A stretch of 64,000 nucleotides of DNA, taken from contig JAEXLD010000039.1 of assembly GCA_023445445.1 (NCBI GenBank), positions 1 through 64,000 of the forward strand. The letters run 5' to 3'. Below the pieces are notes generated by a model, which saw nothing but the letters and a program-made list of their open reading frames with translations, ran no database searches and was not told where the DNA came from. Shown here in pieces: positions 16,640-26,251 of this stretch; position 1 is the first letter of the stretch; every line of letters starts with the position of its first letter. Source of the DNA: Bacillota bacterium (GTDB lineage Bacteria > Bacillota > Clostridia > Clostridiales > Clostridiaceae). A program made the position numbers and the translations under genes.

Positions 16640-17050
16640 ATGATCTGGGAAAATTATTTAAAGGAAAAAGGAATTAGAATTACTGCTGGAAGAATTGCAA
16701 TTTTAAATATAATCAGTACTTCAGATAAGGGACTTTCTGCAGAAAACATATATACTGAATGTAAAAAACAAAAAAGCAATTTAAATTTAAGCACTATATA
16801 TAGAACACTAGAAACATTAGAAGAAAAAGATGTAATAAAGAAAATTAATATAGATGGGCCTGCAATATATGTATTAAAAAAGGAAAATCATAAGCACATT
16901 TTACAGTGTGATGTTTGTCATAAGTGTGTTGAGATACCGTGTCCTATGGAAGAAATAGAAGAAGCTATAAAAGCAAAGGTAGGATTTAGTTTGACTAAGC
17001 ATAAATTGGAGTTAAATGGTATATGTGATGATTGTAAGAAATTCAAATAG
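16640..17050 (+). CDS. Fur-family metal-dependent repressor (Zur-like by context)
   Basis: A 136-residue protein with an N-terminal winged helix (GIRITAGRIAIL, then LSTIYRTLETLEE as recognition helix) and a C-terminal dimerisation/metal domain. HKHILQCDVCHK and GICDDCKK supply the two CxxC pairs for structural zinc, and HK and E residues form the regulatory site. Fur, Zur and PerR cannot be told apart by motif alone. The convergent znuCB-like operon and its candidate 7-1-7 operator favour Zur. It is a likely monocistronic gene ending in a shared bidirectional terminator. Confidence 0.85.
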   Translation: MIWENYLKEKGIRITAGRIAILNIISTSDKGLSAENIYTECKKQKSNLNLSTIYRTLETLEEKDVIKKINIDGPAIYVLKKENHKHILQCDVCHKCVEIPCPMEEIEEAIKAKVGFSLTKHKLELNGICDDCKKFK

Positions 17051-17056
17051 AATTCA

Positions 17057-17102
17057 AAAATAAGGTGTATTTTCTATAAAGATAGAATATACACCTTATT
17101 TT
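17057..17102. terminator. Bidirectional terminator between fur-like gene and permease gene
   Basis: AAAATAAGGTGTAT and ATACACCTTATTTT are exact 14-bp arms, extended by an inner TTCTAT/ATAGAA pair. A/T tracts on both sides serve the two convergent genes. Confidence 0.85.
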
Positions 17103-17899
17103 TATTTTAAACTAATAAATTTTTCTAAAATTATTACTAATATTAAAGTAAATACTGAAGTTAAAGCTATTGTTCCACCTGGAGCACTATTTATATAGTA
17201 AGATAAGCCTAAACCTATCATAATATCAAATATTCCAAATCCTATAGCAGATAAAAGAGTAGCTTTAAATCCTTTTTTTAATTGCATAGCAGTAGCAACT
17301 GGTACTATCATTATAGATGAGATTACTAAGATTCCCATAACTCTAATTGACATTGAAATAGTTGCACCAACTAATATTGTGAAAATATAATTTATAAGCT
17401 TAACCTTTATTCCAGAAGTTTTAGCACCTTCTTCATCAAAGGTTATATATATAAGCTTGTTATATAAAAATATTAAAGTTAATAAGCATATTATTCCAAC
17501 TATTAGTATCAAAAGTATATCTTCAGAAGAAACTGTTAGAATGCTACCAAATAGAAATGAATTAACTTTAGCAGAGGCTTTTCCACTACTAATTAATACA
17601 ATTGCTATACCTAAACTGAAGGTTAGTACTAAAGACATAACAAGTTCAGCATATTTTTTATAATATTCTCTTAATAATTCTATAATTATTGCACATAAAG
17701 TTGTAAATAAGAAAGCTGTTATTAATGGATTAACACCTATAACTAATCCAATGGCAACGCCAGCAAAGGAAGAGTGAGATAGGGTATCTCCTATCATGGA
17801 ATATCGCCTAAGTACTAAAAAAAGTCCTATGAAAGGACAAAGAATAGATATCATTAAGCCTGCCATAAAGGCATTTTGCATAAATGGTAATTGAAACAT
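17102..17899 (-). CDS. Metal ABC transporter permease (ZnuB/MntB type)
   Basis: A 265-residue integral membrane protein with about eight helices. The N-terminal PFMQNAFMAGLMISILCPFIG and RRYSMIGDTLSHSSFAGVA stretches are characteristic ABC-3 family elements; the latter is the cytoplasmic coupling region that contacts the ATPase. IRVMGILVISSIMIVPVATA is another family segment. It lies 22 bases after the ATPase gene in one operon. Substrate is zinc or manganese by family, zinc favoured by the Fur-family context. No substrate-binding lipoprotein gene is adjacent. Confidence 0.88.
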   Translation of the reverse strand: MFQLPFMQNAFMAGLMISILCPFIGLFLVLRRYSMIGDTLSHSSFAGVAIGLVIGVNPLITAFLFTTLCAIIIELLREYYKKYAELVMSLVLTFSLGIAIVLISSGKASAKVNSFLFGSILTVSSEDILLILIVGIICLLTLIFLYNKLIYITFDEEGAKTSGIKVKLINYIFTILVGATISMSIRVMGILVISSIMIVPVATAMQLKKGFKATLLSAIGFGIFDIMIGLGLSYYINSAPGGTIALTSVFTLILVIILEKFISLK

Positions 17900-17921
17900 A
17901 TAATCTAACCTTTCTTAATAA

Positions 17922-18581
17922 TTAATCATTGAAACTATTGTTTTTATATTCTTTAAATTCTTCAACAGTAAATAATCTTATACTAGCATTTTCAATTTTA
18001 AGAATATGAGTTGAATTATTTATTGCTATATCTAAATTATGTTCTATTGATATTATTGTTTTTTTATCTTCTTTGTTTAATTTTTTTAAAATGCTGTATA
18101 TTTCTTTTTGATTATTTTCATCCACACCGGTTGAAGGTTCATCTAATATTATTATATCAGGATTCCCCATTAATGCACGAGCAATTAAAACTCTTTGTTG
18201 CTGCCCTCCAGATAGCATTCCTAAAAGCCTATTTTTAAAACCTAATAAATTTACAGCTTTAAGGAGTGAATTTATATCAATTGAATTATTTTTCAAAGTT
18301 TTTTTATGGCAAGATAAAACCTCTTTAACTGTAATTGGAAATTGAGAATTAAAAGAATCTAATCTTTGAGGAACATATCCAATAGAATTAGAATCAATTT
18401 CTATGCTTCCAGAGGTTGGTTTTAATAAACCTAAAATCAATTTTATTAATGTAGTCTTACAACTTCCATTTTCCCCCACTATAGATAAATAAACGCCTTT
18501 AGGTAGGGTTAAACTAATATCATTAAGTATGTATGGTGGTTTGTTTGTATATGAAAAACATAAGTTTTTAATATCGATCAT
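17922..18581 (-). CDS. Metal ABC transporter ATP-binding protein (ZnuC type)
   Basis: A 219-residue ABC ATPase. GENGSCKTTL is the Walker A (the usual GxGKS/T Gly is replaced by Cys), LSGGQQQRVLIARAL is the signature, DIIILDEPSTGVDE is Walker B and D-loop, and ISIEHNLD is the H-loop. GYVPQR is the Q-loop as in ZnuC/MntC proteins. The Walker A reading S-C-K-T is unusual (normally S-G-K-S/T) and may lower activity. First gene of a two-gene operon with the permease. A candidate Fur/Zur operator lies about 43 bases upstream of its start. Confidence 0.87.
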   Translation of the reverse strand: MIDIKNLCFSYTNKPPYILNDISLTLPKGVYLSIVGENGSCKTTLIKLILGLLKPTSGSIEIDSNSIGYVPQRLDSFNSQFPITVKEVLSCHKKTLKNNSIDINSLLKAVNLLGFKNRLLGMLSGGQQQRVLIARALMGNPDIIILDEPSTGVDENNQKEIYSILKKLNKEDKKTIISIEHNLDIAINNSTHILKIENASIRLFTVEEFKEYKNNSFND

Positions 18582-18623
18582 TTAATCATCTCCTAAATAT
18601 TCTAGAATAATTATATATGATAA

Positions 18624-18638
18624 TGCGAATGATTTGCA
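18624..18638 (-). promoter_or_regulatory. Candidate Fur/Zur-family operator upstream of znuC
   Basis: TGCGAAT-G-ATTTGCA is a 7-1-7 inverted repeat with one mismatch, the layout bound by Fur, Zur and PerR. It lies in the upstream region of the metal ABC operon, whose neighbour is a Fur-family gene. The central AATnATT matches the core of Bacillus Zur boxes. Confidence 0.55.
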
Positions 18639-18790
18639 ATAAATACTTTTTATATGATAATAATATATTAGGTATTATTATCAAAATAATATATTTTCAC
18701 ACATAGAATAAATACATAAATTGCTATATAATATGAATAAATAATATAATATATATATAAATACAAAAGTGAAGATTTGGAGGAATATAA

Positions 18791-19189
18791 ATGGATTTTT
18801 CGAGCTTAGTTTTAATGGAGAAAGATAAAGATACAGGGTTTGTAACAAAAGAATTAGGTAGTTTTCAAGTTTCTGAAGGAGCTTTATTTGTAAAAAAGTT
18901 ATTTGTAATAAATGGAGAAGTTAATTTATTATTTGATACAAATAAAGATGTAGAAGAATGGGAATACTCAGCTATATACGATTTATTTAATTATGAATCC
19001 TTTGTTAAAGAAGAACTAGAAATAGAAGACGTATTAGATGAATACAATCCAACTTTCTTAATTAAATTTAATTGTGTAGATGACTATGAGTTTATGAAGG
19101 AAAGAATAACTAAATGTGTAAACTTAATAGAATCATCTATGGAGGATGTATTCAAGGCTATCGAAGGAAAAGAAGAAGAATATATTTAG
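18791..19189 (+). CDS. DUF6762-like conserved clostridial protein
   Basis: A 132-residue soluble, acidic protein starting MDFSSLVLMEKDKDTGFV. The N-terminus resembles proteins annotated DUF6762, recalled from related clostridia and not searched here. No catalytic motif, signal peptide or membrane segment is visible. A TTTGGAGGA site precedes the ATG. It is 28 bases upstream of pepF and probably co-transcribed with it. The function is unknown. Confidence 0.65.
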   Translation: MDFSSLVLMEKDKDTGFVTKELGSFQVSEGALFVKKLFVINGEVNLLFDTNKDVEEWEYSAIYDLFNYESFVKEELEIEDVLDEYNPTFLIKFNCVDDYEFMKERITKCVNLIESSMEDVFKAIEGKEEEYI

Positions 19190-19217
19190 AAAGGAGAGCC
19201 AATTTTAGGCGTAGATT

Positions 19218-21020
19218 ATGAGTGATTTAAAGGTATTGAAAAAAAGAGAAGAAATAGAAGATAAGTATAAATGGAAACTAGAGAAGATATTTAATAATGA
19301 TAGTGAATGGGAGGAAGCTTTTAAAAAGTTAAAAGAAGAAGCTCCATCACTTAAGGACTTTGAAGGAAAATTAAATAATAAAGAAAATATAAAAGCTTTC
19401 TTAGATAAATATGTAGATTTAGGAATTAAGGCTGAAACTATATATATTTATGCACATTTAAAATGCGATGAAGATACTTCAAATTCTAAATATCAAGCTA
19501 TGATGAATAAGGTAGATGCATATATGGCCGAATTTGCATCCTATACAGCATATTTTGTTCCAGAAGTACTTAGTGAAGATGAAAGTCTTATAAGAGATAT
19601 AATAAATAATAATGAAGAACTTAAAGAATATAAATTTATGTTCGAAGATATTTTAAAGGAAAAGCCACATATATTAAGTAAGTCAGAAGAGGAACTTTTA
19701 GCTTCAGTTTCTGATTGCTTAGATGCACCATCATCTATTCATAATATGTTAACTAATGCAGATATGAAATTTGGTGATATTATAGATGAAGATGGAGAAA
19801 AAGTTGAACTTACAGAAGGTAATTATTCTTCATTTATAAAGAGTAAGGACAGAAAGGTTAGAAAAGAAGCCTTTGAAACTTTATTTAGTAGATACAAAGA
19901 ATTAGAAAATACTTTTGCAACAACTTTAAGTAGTTCAATTAAAAACTTTAACTTTGGTGCAAAAATAAGAAAGTATAATTCTGCTCTTGAATCTTCTTTA
20001 AAACCAAATGATATACCAGTAGAAGTATATAAAAATGCAGTTAATACCATTGATAACAATTTAAAATCTCTTCATAGATATGTTTCATTAAAGAAAAAAT
20101 TATTAGGTCTAAGTGAAATGCATATGTATGATTTATATGTTCCAGTTATTGAAATACCTAAGGAACATATAGAATTTAACAAGGCTGTAGATATGGTTAT
20201 TGAAGGGTTAAATCCTTTAGGCAATGAATATTTAGATATATTTAAATCTGGAGTTCAAGAAGGTTGGATAGATATTTACCAAAACAAAGGTAAAAGAGGT
20301 GGAGCTTATTCTTGGGGTGGCTATAAAACTATGCCATATGTGCTTTTAAACTATAATTATGAATTACATGATGTATCAACCTTGGCACATGAAATGGGGC
20401 ACTCAATACATTCATATTACTCAAGAAAAGAGCAACCATATATTTATGCAGGTTATACATTATTCTGTGCTGAGGTAGCATCAACAACTAATGAAGCATT
20501 ATTAATTCATTATTTAATAAATAAAGAAGAGGATAAGAATAAAAAGTTATATTTGATAAATCAAGAATTAGAGCAAATAAGAACTACAGTATTTAGACAA
20601 TTGATGTTTGCTGAATTTGAACTTTATACTCATGAGTCTTTAGAAAAGGGAATTCCTTTAACTGCTGAAGACTATAACAAGGCTTGGCATGATCTAAATG
20701 TTAAGTATTTTGGACCAGATATGGTAGTGGATGATGAAATAGATATAGAATGGGCAAGAATACCACATTTTTATTCAGACTTTTATGTTTATCAATATGC
20801 AACAGGATATGCTGCTGCTTCTGCTTTTGCAAAAGCAATTCTTGAAGGTAAGGAAGATGCAGTTCCAAAGTATATTAATTTCTTAAAGAGTGGTGGAAGT
20901 GATTACCCAATAGAAATTCTAAAGAAGGCTGGAGTTGATATGACTACCTCTAAGCCTTTAGAAGCAACTATAGAAAGATTTAATGAATTATTAGATATGT
21001 TAGATAAAGAGATAAACTAA
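19218..21020 (+). CDS. pepF: Oligoendopeptidase F
   Basis: A 600-residue M3-family zinc metallopeptidase of normal length. HEMGH (about residues 391-395) within VSTLAHEMGHSIHSYYS is the zinc-binding/catalytic HExGH motif. The third ligand Glu lies in the following AEVASTTNEALL segment. The C-terminal FYVYQYATGYAAASAFA stretch with its Tyr residues completes the active site. It is cytoplasmic, has no signal peptide, and cleaves short peptides of about 7-17 residues during peptide recycling. AAAGGAGAGCC lies upstream. Confidence 0.93.
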   Translation: MSDLKVLKKREEIEDKYKWKLEKIFNNDSEWEEAFKKLKEEAPSLKDFEGKLNNKENIKAFLDKYVDLGIKAETIYIYAHLKCDEDTSNSKYQAMMNKVDAYMAEFASYTAYFVPEVLSEDESLIRDIINNNEELKEYKFMFEDILKEKPHILSKSEEELLASVSDCLDAPSSIHNMLTNADMKFGDIIDEDGEKVELTEGNYSSFIKSKDRKVRKEAFETLFSRYKELENTFATTLSSSIKNFNFGAKIRKYNSALESSLKPNDIPVEVYKNAVNTIDNNLKSLHRYVSLKKKLLGLSEMHMYDLYVPVIEIPKEHIEFNKAVDMVIEGLNPLGNEYLDIFKSGVQEGWIDIYQNKGKRGGAYSWGGYKTMPYVLLNYNYELHDVSTLAHEMGHSIHSYYSRKEQPYIYAGYTLFCAEVASTTNEALLIHYLINKEEDKNKKLYLINQELEQIRTTVFRQLMFAEFELYTHESLEKGIPLTAEDYNKAWHDLNVKYFGPDMVVDDEIDIEWARIPHFYSDFYVYQYATGYAAASAFAKAILEGKEDAVPKYINFLKSGGSDYPIEILKKAGVDMTTSKPLEATIERFNELLDMLDKEIN

Positions 21021-21025
21021 TTAAA

Positions 21026-21066
21026 TTGGGGTGTTGCATAAATTATAATTATACAACATCCCATTA
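21026..21066 (+). terminator. Weak hairpin after pepF
   Basis: GGGGTGTTG pairs with CAACATCCC (one G-U), extended by ATAA/TTAT. It lacks a clear T tract, so termination strength is uncertain. Confidence 0.4.
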
Positions 21067-21093
21067 ATATATTGGTAAAGGGTGAGATGTTAT

Positions 21094-22074
21094 TTGGAGA
21101 AGTTTGAAAAAGTGTTTTTTAATGTTTTAACTAAAGAAATGAAGTTTTTTATGAAGGATTATTATAGTGATTATAATAATAAAAATAAATGGATAGGTTT
21201 GTTAGATATAGATAAAGCTTATGTTGCTACTATAGTTGTTAGAGATTCTGAAGAGGATATTATATACAACGAAGCTAAAGAATATCTATCTAGAACCTTA
21301 AGCAAACCTTTTATCATTAATTTAATAGTACTAGCATCAGGAGAGTACATAAACTATGGATATAGTAATTACAATAAATTAGTTTTTTCATTAAAAGAAA
21401 GAGAGGTTGTTTATTGTAGTGAAGGCTCAAAAGCTTTTATACCAGTAATAGATTATATAGTAAAAACTGATAGCAATAAAATTAAGGGTATAAAGAAATA
21501 TAAATTTACCTATAGTATAATTCTAATAAATATACTTATTTTCTTAATTGAAATTCTTATGTCTGGTAATTTTTTTGAAATAGATATTTATACATTAGCA
21601 TATATGGGAGCTAAAATTAATGCTTTTATAAATGAAGGAGAATATTATAGGCTTATTACTGCAGCATTTTTACATGGAGGAATACTTCATATATTTTTTA
21701 ATATGAGTGCTCTTAATATTATTGGAAGAGAAGTAGAGGGAACTTATGGTGGTAAAAAGTTTTTAATAATATATTTTATGGCAGCTTTAGGAGGAAATAT
21801 TTTTAGTTATTTATTTAAGCCTAACAGTATATCTGTTGGTGCCTCAGGTGCTATTTTTGGGCTTTTAGGAGCAATGCTTGTATTTGGAATTAAAGAAAGA
21901 AAAAAAATAGGAAAGGGATATGCGAAAAATATTTTAGAAACTATAGGCTTAAATGTAATAATAGGAATAACCATACCCAATATAGATAATTTTGCTCATA
22001 TGGGAGGGTTAATTATTGGAGCTTTAATATCATTTATTTTATTTAATAAAAAATATTTAAAAGTTAATATTTAA
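21094..22074 (+). CDS. Rhomboid-family intramembrane serine protease
   Basis: About 326 residues. A 140-residue cytoplasmic N-terminal domain is followed by six or seven membrane helices. GASGAIFGLLGA holds the catalytic Ser (about S251) and NFAHMGGLIIG the catalytic His (about H302). HGGILHIFFNMSAL is the family's helix-2 motif. The layout resembles Bacillus GluP/YqgP, which cleaves membrane proteins and helps degrade the Mg transporter MgtE. It lacks the C-terminal TPR tail of GluP. TTG 21094 is preferred because GGTGA sits eight bases upstream. A GTG at 21082 lies directly on the ribosome binding site. Confidence 0.85.
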   Translation: MEKFEKVFFNVLTKEMKFFMKDYYSDYNNKNKWIGLLDIDKAYVATIVVRDSEEDIIYNEAKEYLSRTLSKPFIINLIVLASGEYINYGYSNYNKLVFSLKEREVVYCSEGSKAFIPVIDYIVKTDSNKIKGIKKYKFTYSIILINILIFLIEILMSGNFFEIDIYTLAYMGAKINAFINEGEYYRLITAAFLHGGILHIFFNMSALNIIGREVEGTYGGKKFLIIYFMAALGGNIFSYLFKPNSISVGASGAIFGLLGAMLVFGIKERKKIGKGYAKNILETIGLNVIIGITIPNIDNFAHMGGLIIGALISFILFNKKYLKVNI

Positions 22075-22160
22075 TTAATAATGAAAAGGTGAAAAAGGAA
22101 TATATTAAATTTAGGTTATAATATAATAATAGTAATTTTTATATTATAGGAGTGATTATT

Positions 22161-22787
22161 GTGAAAGAAAAACCTAGGAGCAATAGAGAGTTTATAGTTG
22201 CACTAATATTTACAGCAATATTAATTATAACTGCAATTTATGATTTCTTTGCTAGAGATGGAGAAAAACTATTTAGAATAGGACTAACTTTTATTACAGT
22301 AGTATTAGTTTATTTAACATTTATAAAAACTTTTCTAAAGGGTGCAAGAATTATTTATTATATAAATATGATATTTGTTTTTTTATCAATGTATTTAGCA
22401 AGTGTATGGAATTTTTATTCTATTACTAACTATGATAAGTTTTTACATCTTTTATCAGGAGCAATAATAGCTATTATAGGTTATGTATTATTTATATACT
22501 TAACTAATAATATATCAAGAAAAGAAATGAATTCTTTAACTCCTGCAATATTTGTAATTCTATTTGCAACAGCAGCTGCTGGAGTTTGGGAAATTTGGGA
22601 GTTTACAACAGATTCTTTGTTTGGTTTAAGTGCACAAAATAATAGCTTAAATGATACGATGTGGGATATTATATGTGGAACAGTAGTTGGAATTATCACT
22701 GCTATTCCAATTTATATAAATAGTAAGAATAGTAGTATAAAGATAATTAATAAAATTATTAGTGAAATTGATAATAATAAAAATTAA
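22161..22787 (+). CDS. YjdF-like integral membrane protein, unknown function
   Basis: About 208 residues with six hydrophobic helices. YDKFLHLLSGAIIA, AGVWEIWEFTTDSLFG and a NDTMWDIICGTVVG stretch resemble the YjdF/DUF2238 membrane family, with conserved His, Glu and Asp that could lie in the membrane. GTG 22161 is favoured: AGGAGTG is seven bases upstream and overlaps the alternative GTG at 22152. No substrate is known. It forms its own transcript ending at 22826. Confidence 0.65.
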   Translation: MKEKPRSNREFIVALIFTAILIITAIYDFFARDGEKLFRIGLTFITVVLVYLTFIKTFLKGARIIYYINMIFVFLSMYLASVWNFYSITNYDKFLHLLSGAIIAIIGYVLFIYLTNNISRKEMNSLTPAIFVILFATAAAGVWEIWEFTTDSLFGLSAQNNSLNDTMWDIICGTVVGIITAIPIYINSKNSSIKIINKIISEIDNNKN

Positions 22788-22796
22788 ATTAATTAC

Positions 22797-22826
22797 AGGT
22801 AGAAGTGGAGTGCTTCTACCTTTTAT
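22797..22826 (+). terminator. Rho-independent terminator
   Basis: AGGTAGAAG and CTTCTACCT form a 9-bp stem around a 7-base loop, followed by TTTTATT. Confidence 0.8.
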
Positions 22827-22848
22827 TAAAATAATTTTAATATTAGTA

Positions 22849-22878
22849 TTTACAAAAAGATATAAAATGTTGTATTAT
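22849..22878 (+). promoter_or_regulatory. Candidate sigma-A promoter of gdhA
   Basis: TTTACA is followed after 18 bases by TATTAT, about 100 bases before the gdhA start. Confidence 0.5.
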
Positions 22879-22925
22879 TTTAATAAATTAATAAAAATTC
22901 AGAATATTTTAAAAAGATATAGTAA

Positions 22926-24326
<1,401 letters not shown>

Positions 24327-24337
24327 TAGCTTAAATC

Positions 24338-24363
24338 TCAAAAATAGCAACCCCTATTTTGAG
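24338..24363 (+). terminator. First hairpin after gdhA
   Basis: CTCAAAAATAG and CTATTTTGAG pair with one bulged A around a 5-base loop. It is not followed by a clean T tract and may act with the next hairpin. Confidence 0.5.
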
Positions 24364-24370
24364 TTTATAT

Positions 24371-24410
24371 AAGAAGTTCTTTATATTAATATTAAGAACT
24401 TCTTAATTTT
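24371..24410 (+). terminator. Second hairpin (terminator) after gdhA
   Basis: AAGAAGTTCTT and AAGAACTTCTT form a perfect 11-bp stem followed by AATTTTT. The remaining AT-rich sequence up to 24635 holds only a candidate promoter. I see no small gene or known RNA in it. Confidence 0.7.
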
Positions 24411-24531
24411 TGTACTTTTATGGGGTTCTTTGTTAATACAGAGTTATAATAATTTTAGATAGTTAGATTAAAATATAAATAGGTATAAATTTAGCATAAA
24501 TAATATTAATTAAATTTTAAGATTTGCATAC

Positions 24532-24560
24532 TTGATTTTTTGTTATTATTAGAATAATAT
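24532..24560 (+). promoter_or_regulatory. Candidate sigma-A promoter of the processive glycosyltransferase
   Basis: TTGATT is followed after 17 bases by TAATAT, about 75 bases before the start codon. AT-rich background lowers confidence. Confidence 0.4.
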
Positions 24561-24635
24561 TTAATTTGATGTTAGAGGGAAATTATAATGTAGTAATATT
24601 TTTAGTAAGACCCTTTATTTAAAGGAGTGAATTAA

Positions 24636-26024
24636 ATGGGAGAAAAAATTATTTTTGCTACAACGGCTATATTTCAATTAGTTGTATTTGCATTAATGAT
24701 GTATTATTTTATATTAGCTTTCTTTGGATTCAAAAGAAAGCATGAAAAGAAAAATTATACACCAACAAAGAAATTTGCAATGATAGTGGCAGCACATAAT
24801 GAAGAAGTAGTAATTGGTAAATTAATTGAAAGTATGCTAAATCAAAATTACCCAAGGGAACTTTTTGATATTTTTGTTATTGCAGATAACTGTACTGATA
24901 ATACTGCAAAAATAGCAAGAAAATATGGAGTATATGTTTACGAAAGGTTCAATAAAGAACAAAAAGGTAAAGGATATGCTCTAGAGTGGATGTTCGATAA
25001 AATTTTTAAAATGCAAAAGAAATATGATGCTGTAGCAATTTTTGATGCTGATAATTTAGTTTCAAAAAATTGGTGCAGAGAAATAAATTCAAAAATGCTA
25101 GAAGGATATAAAGTTGTACAAGGATACATAGATAGCAAAAATCCTAATGATTCTTGGATATCAGCTTCTTATTCTATAGCCTTTTGGACTCAAAACAGAA
25201 TGTATCAATTAGCTAGAGCAAATGTTGGACTATCTAATCAAATAGGTGGGACTGGATTTGCAATAGATGTAGATATATTAAAAGAATTTGGCTGGGGAGC
25301 AACTTGTTTAACTGAGGATTTAGAGTTTAGTTGTAAATTAATATTAAATGGTGAAAAAGTTGGTTGGGCTCACGATGCAATTATTTATGATGAAAAACCA
25401 TTAACTTTAAAACAATCATGGGTTCAAAGAAGAAGATGGATGCAAGGTTTTACAGATGTTGCATCAAGATATTTCTTTAAGCTATTAAAGAAAGGTCTTA
25501 AAGAAAGAAAATGGTTTGTTTTAGACTGTGCTTTATATGTAATACAACCATTCTTTACGTTAATGATTGGTATTTCAACTATTTTAAGCTTTATCCAAAG
25601 TATGGTTCCAAGCAATATATTTATGATAAATTATTTAACTGGAGATTTAACCTTTAAAATAATCTGTGTTATTCAATTCTTAGTTACGCCATTAATGTTA
25701 AGATTAGATAAAAAGATATCAGTAGGATTATTTTGGATGTTAGCTTTCTATACATCTAATGTTTTTGTATTACCTATATTTGCATCACATGCAGATAACT
25801 ACATACAAGTATTAATGATAGATGTAGTTTATAACTTATCATTTTTATTAGCAGCAGCATTGTTCTTAGGAAAAAAGAAACTTATTATGTTCTTTAGATT
25901 TTTATTATATGGACTATACACATTAACTTGGATACCAATAACTGTAGAAGGTATGATTAGAAAGAACAATAAGGAATGGAATCCAACAAAACACGTAAGA
26001 AACATAGAAATATGTGATGTTTAA
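24636..26024 (+). CDS. Processive family-2 glycosyltransferase (membrane polysaccharide synthase type)
   Basis: A 462-residue protein. One N-terminal membrane helix (about 5-30), a cytoplasmic GT-A catalytic domain, then about four C-terminal helices. It carries the full processive signature of cellulose, hyaluronan and poly-GlcNAc synthases: an Asp in IADNCTDNT, DAD at 137-139, TED at 226-228 and QRRRW at 264-268. It should polymerise a UDP-sugar and extrude the chain. The sugar cannot be told from sequence. No PilZ domain or partner gene (deacetylase, BcsB) is adjacent, so it appears as a stand-alone synthase. A TTTAAAGGAG site precedes the ATG. Confidence 0.85.
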   Translation: MGEKIIFATTAIFQLVVFALMMYYFILAFFGFKRKHEKKNYTPTKKFAMIVAAHNEEVVIGKLIESMLNQNYPRELFDIFVIADNCTDNTAKIARKYGVYVYERFNKEQKGKGYALEWMFDKIFKMQKKYDAVAIFDADNLVSKNWCREINSKMLEGYKVVQGYIDSKNPNDSWISASYSIAFWTQNRMYQLARANVGLSNQIGGTGFAIDVDILKEFGWGATCLTEDLEFSCKLILNGEKVGWAHDAIIYDEKPLTLKQSWVQRRRWMQGFTDVASRYFFKLLKKGLKERKWFVLDCALYVIQPFFTLMIGISTILSFIQSMVPSNIFMINYLTGDLTFKIICVIQFLVTPLMLRLDKKISVGLFWMLAFYTSNVFVLPIFASHADNYIQVLMIDVVYNLSFLLAAALFLGKKKLIMFFRFLLYGLYTLTWIPITVEGMIRKNNKEWNPTKHVRNIEICDV

Positions 26025-26034
26025 TAATATAAGA

Positions 26035-26060
26035 GGCATAGCGGAAGCTATGTCTTTTTT
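26035..26060 (+). terminator. Rho-independent terminator
   Basis: GGCATAGC pairs with GCTATGTC (one G-U) around GGAA, followed by six Ts. Confidence 0.82.
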
Positions 26061-26110
26061 TATATAATAAATTAAATTTAATATTATTTGAATTAACATC
26101 GAACATTAGT

Positions 26111-26139
26111 TTGACTTTTTATAAAGAAAGATTTATATT
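26111..26139 (+). promoter_or_regulatory. Sigma-A promoter of the parE-parC operon
   Basis: TTGACT is followed after 17 bases by TATATT. This leaves a leader of roughly 105 bases before parE. Confidence 0.6.
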
Positions 26140-26251
26140 TTTATTTGTAGTTTAATTATGATAAAATTAAAAAGATTATATTAAGCAGGTATGGTTAAAC
26201 TAAGCAAAAAGAATCTTATATTAATTAGCAAAAAATATTTTGGAGGTTTGT

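Noticed and set aside
26240..26251. TTG start giving four extra residues on ParE
   Set aside because: It overlaps the GGAGG ribosome binding site. ATG 26252 has correct spacing.
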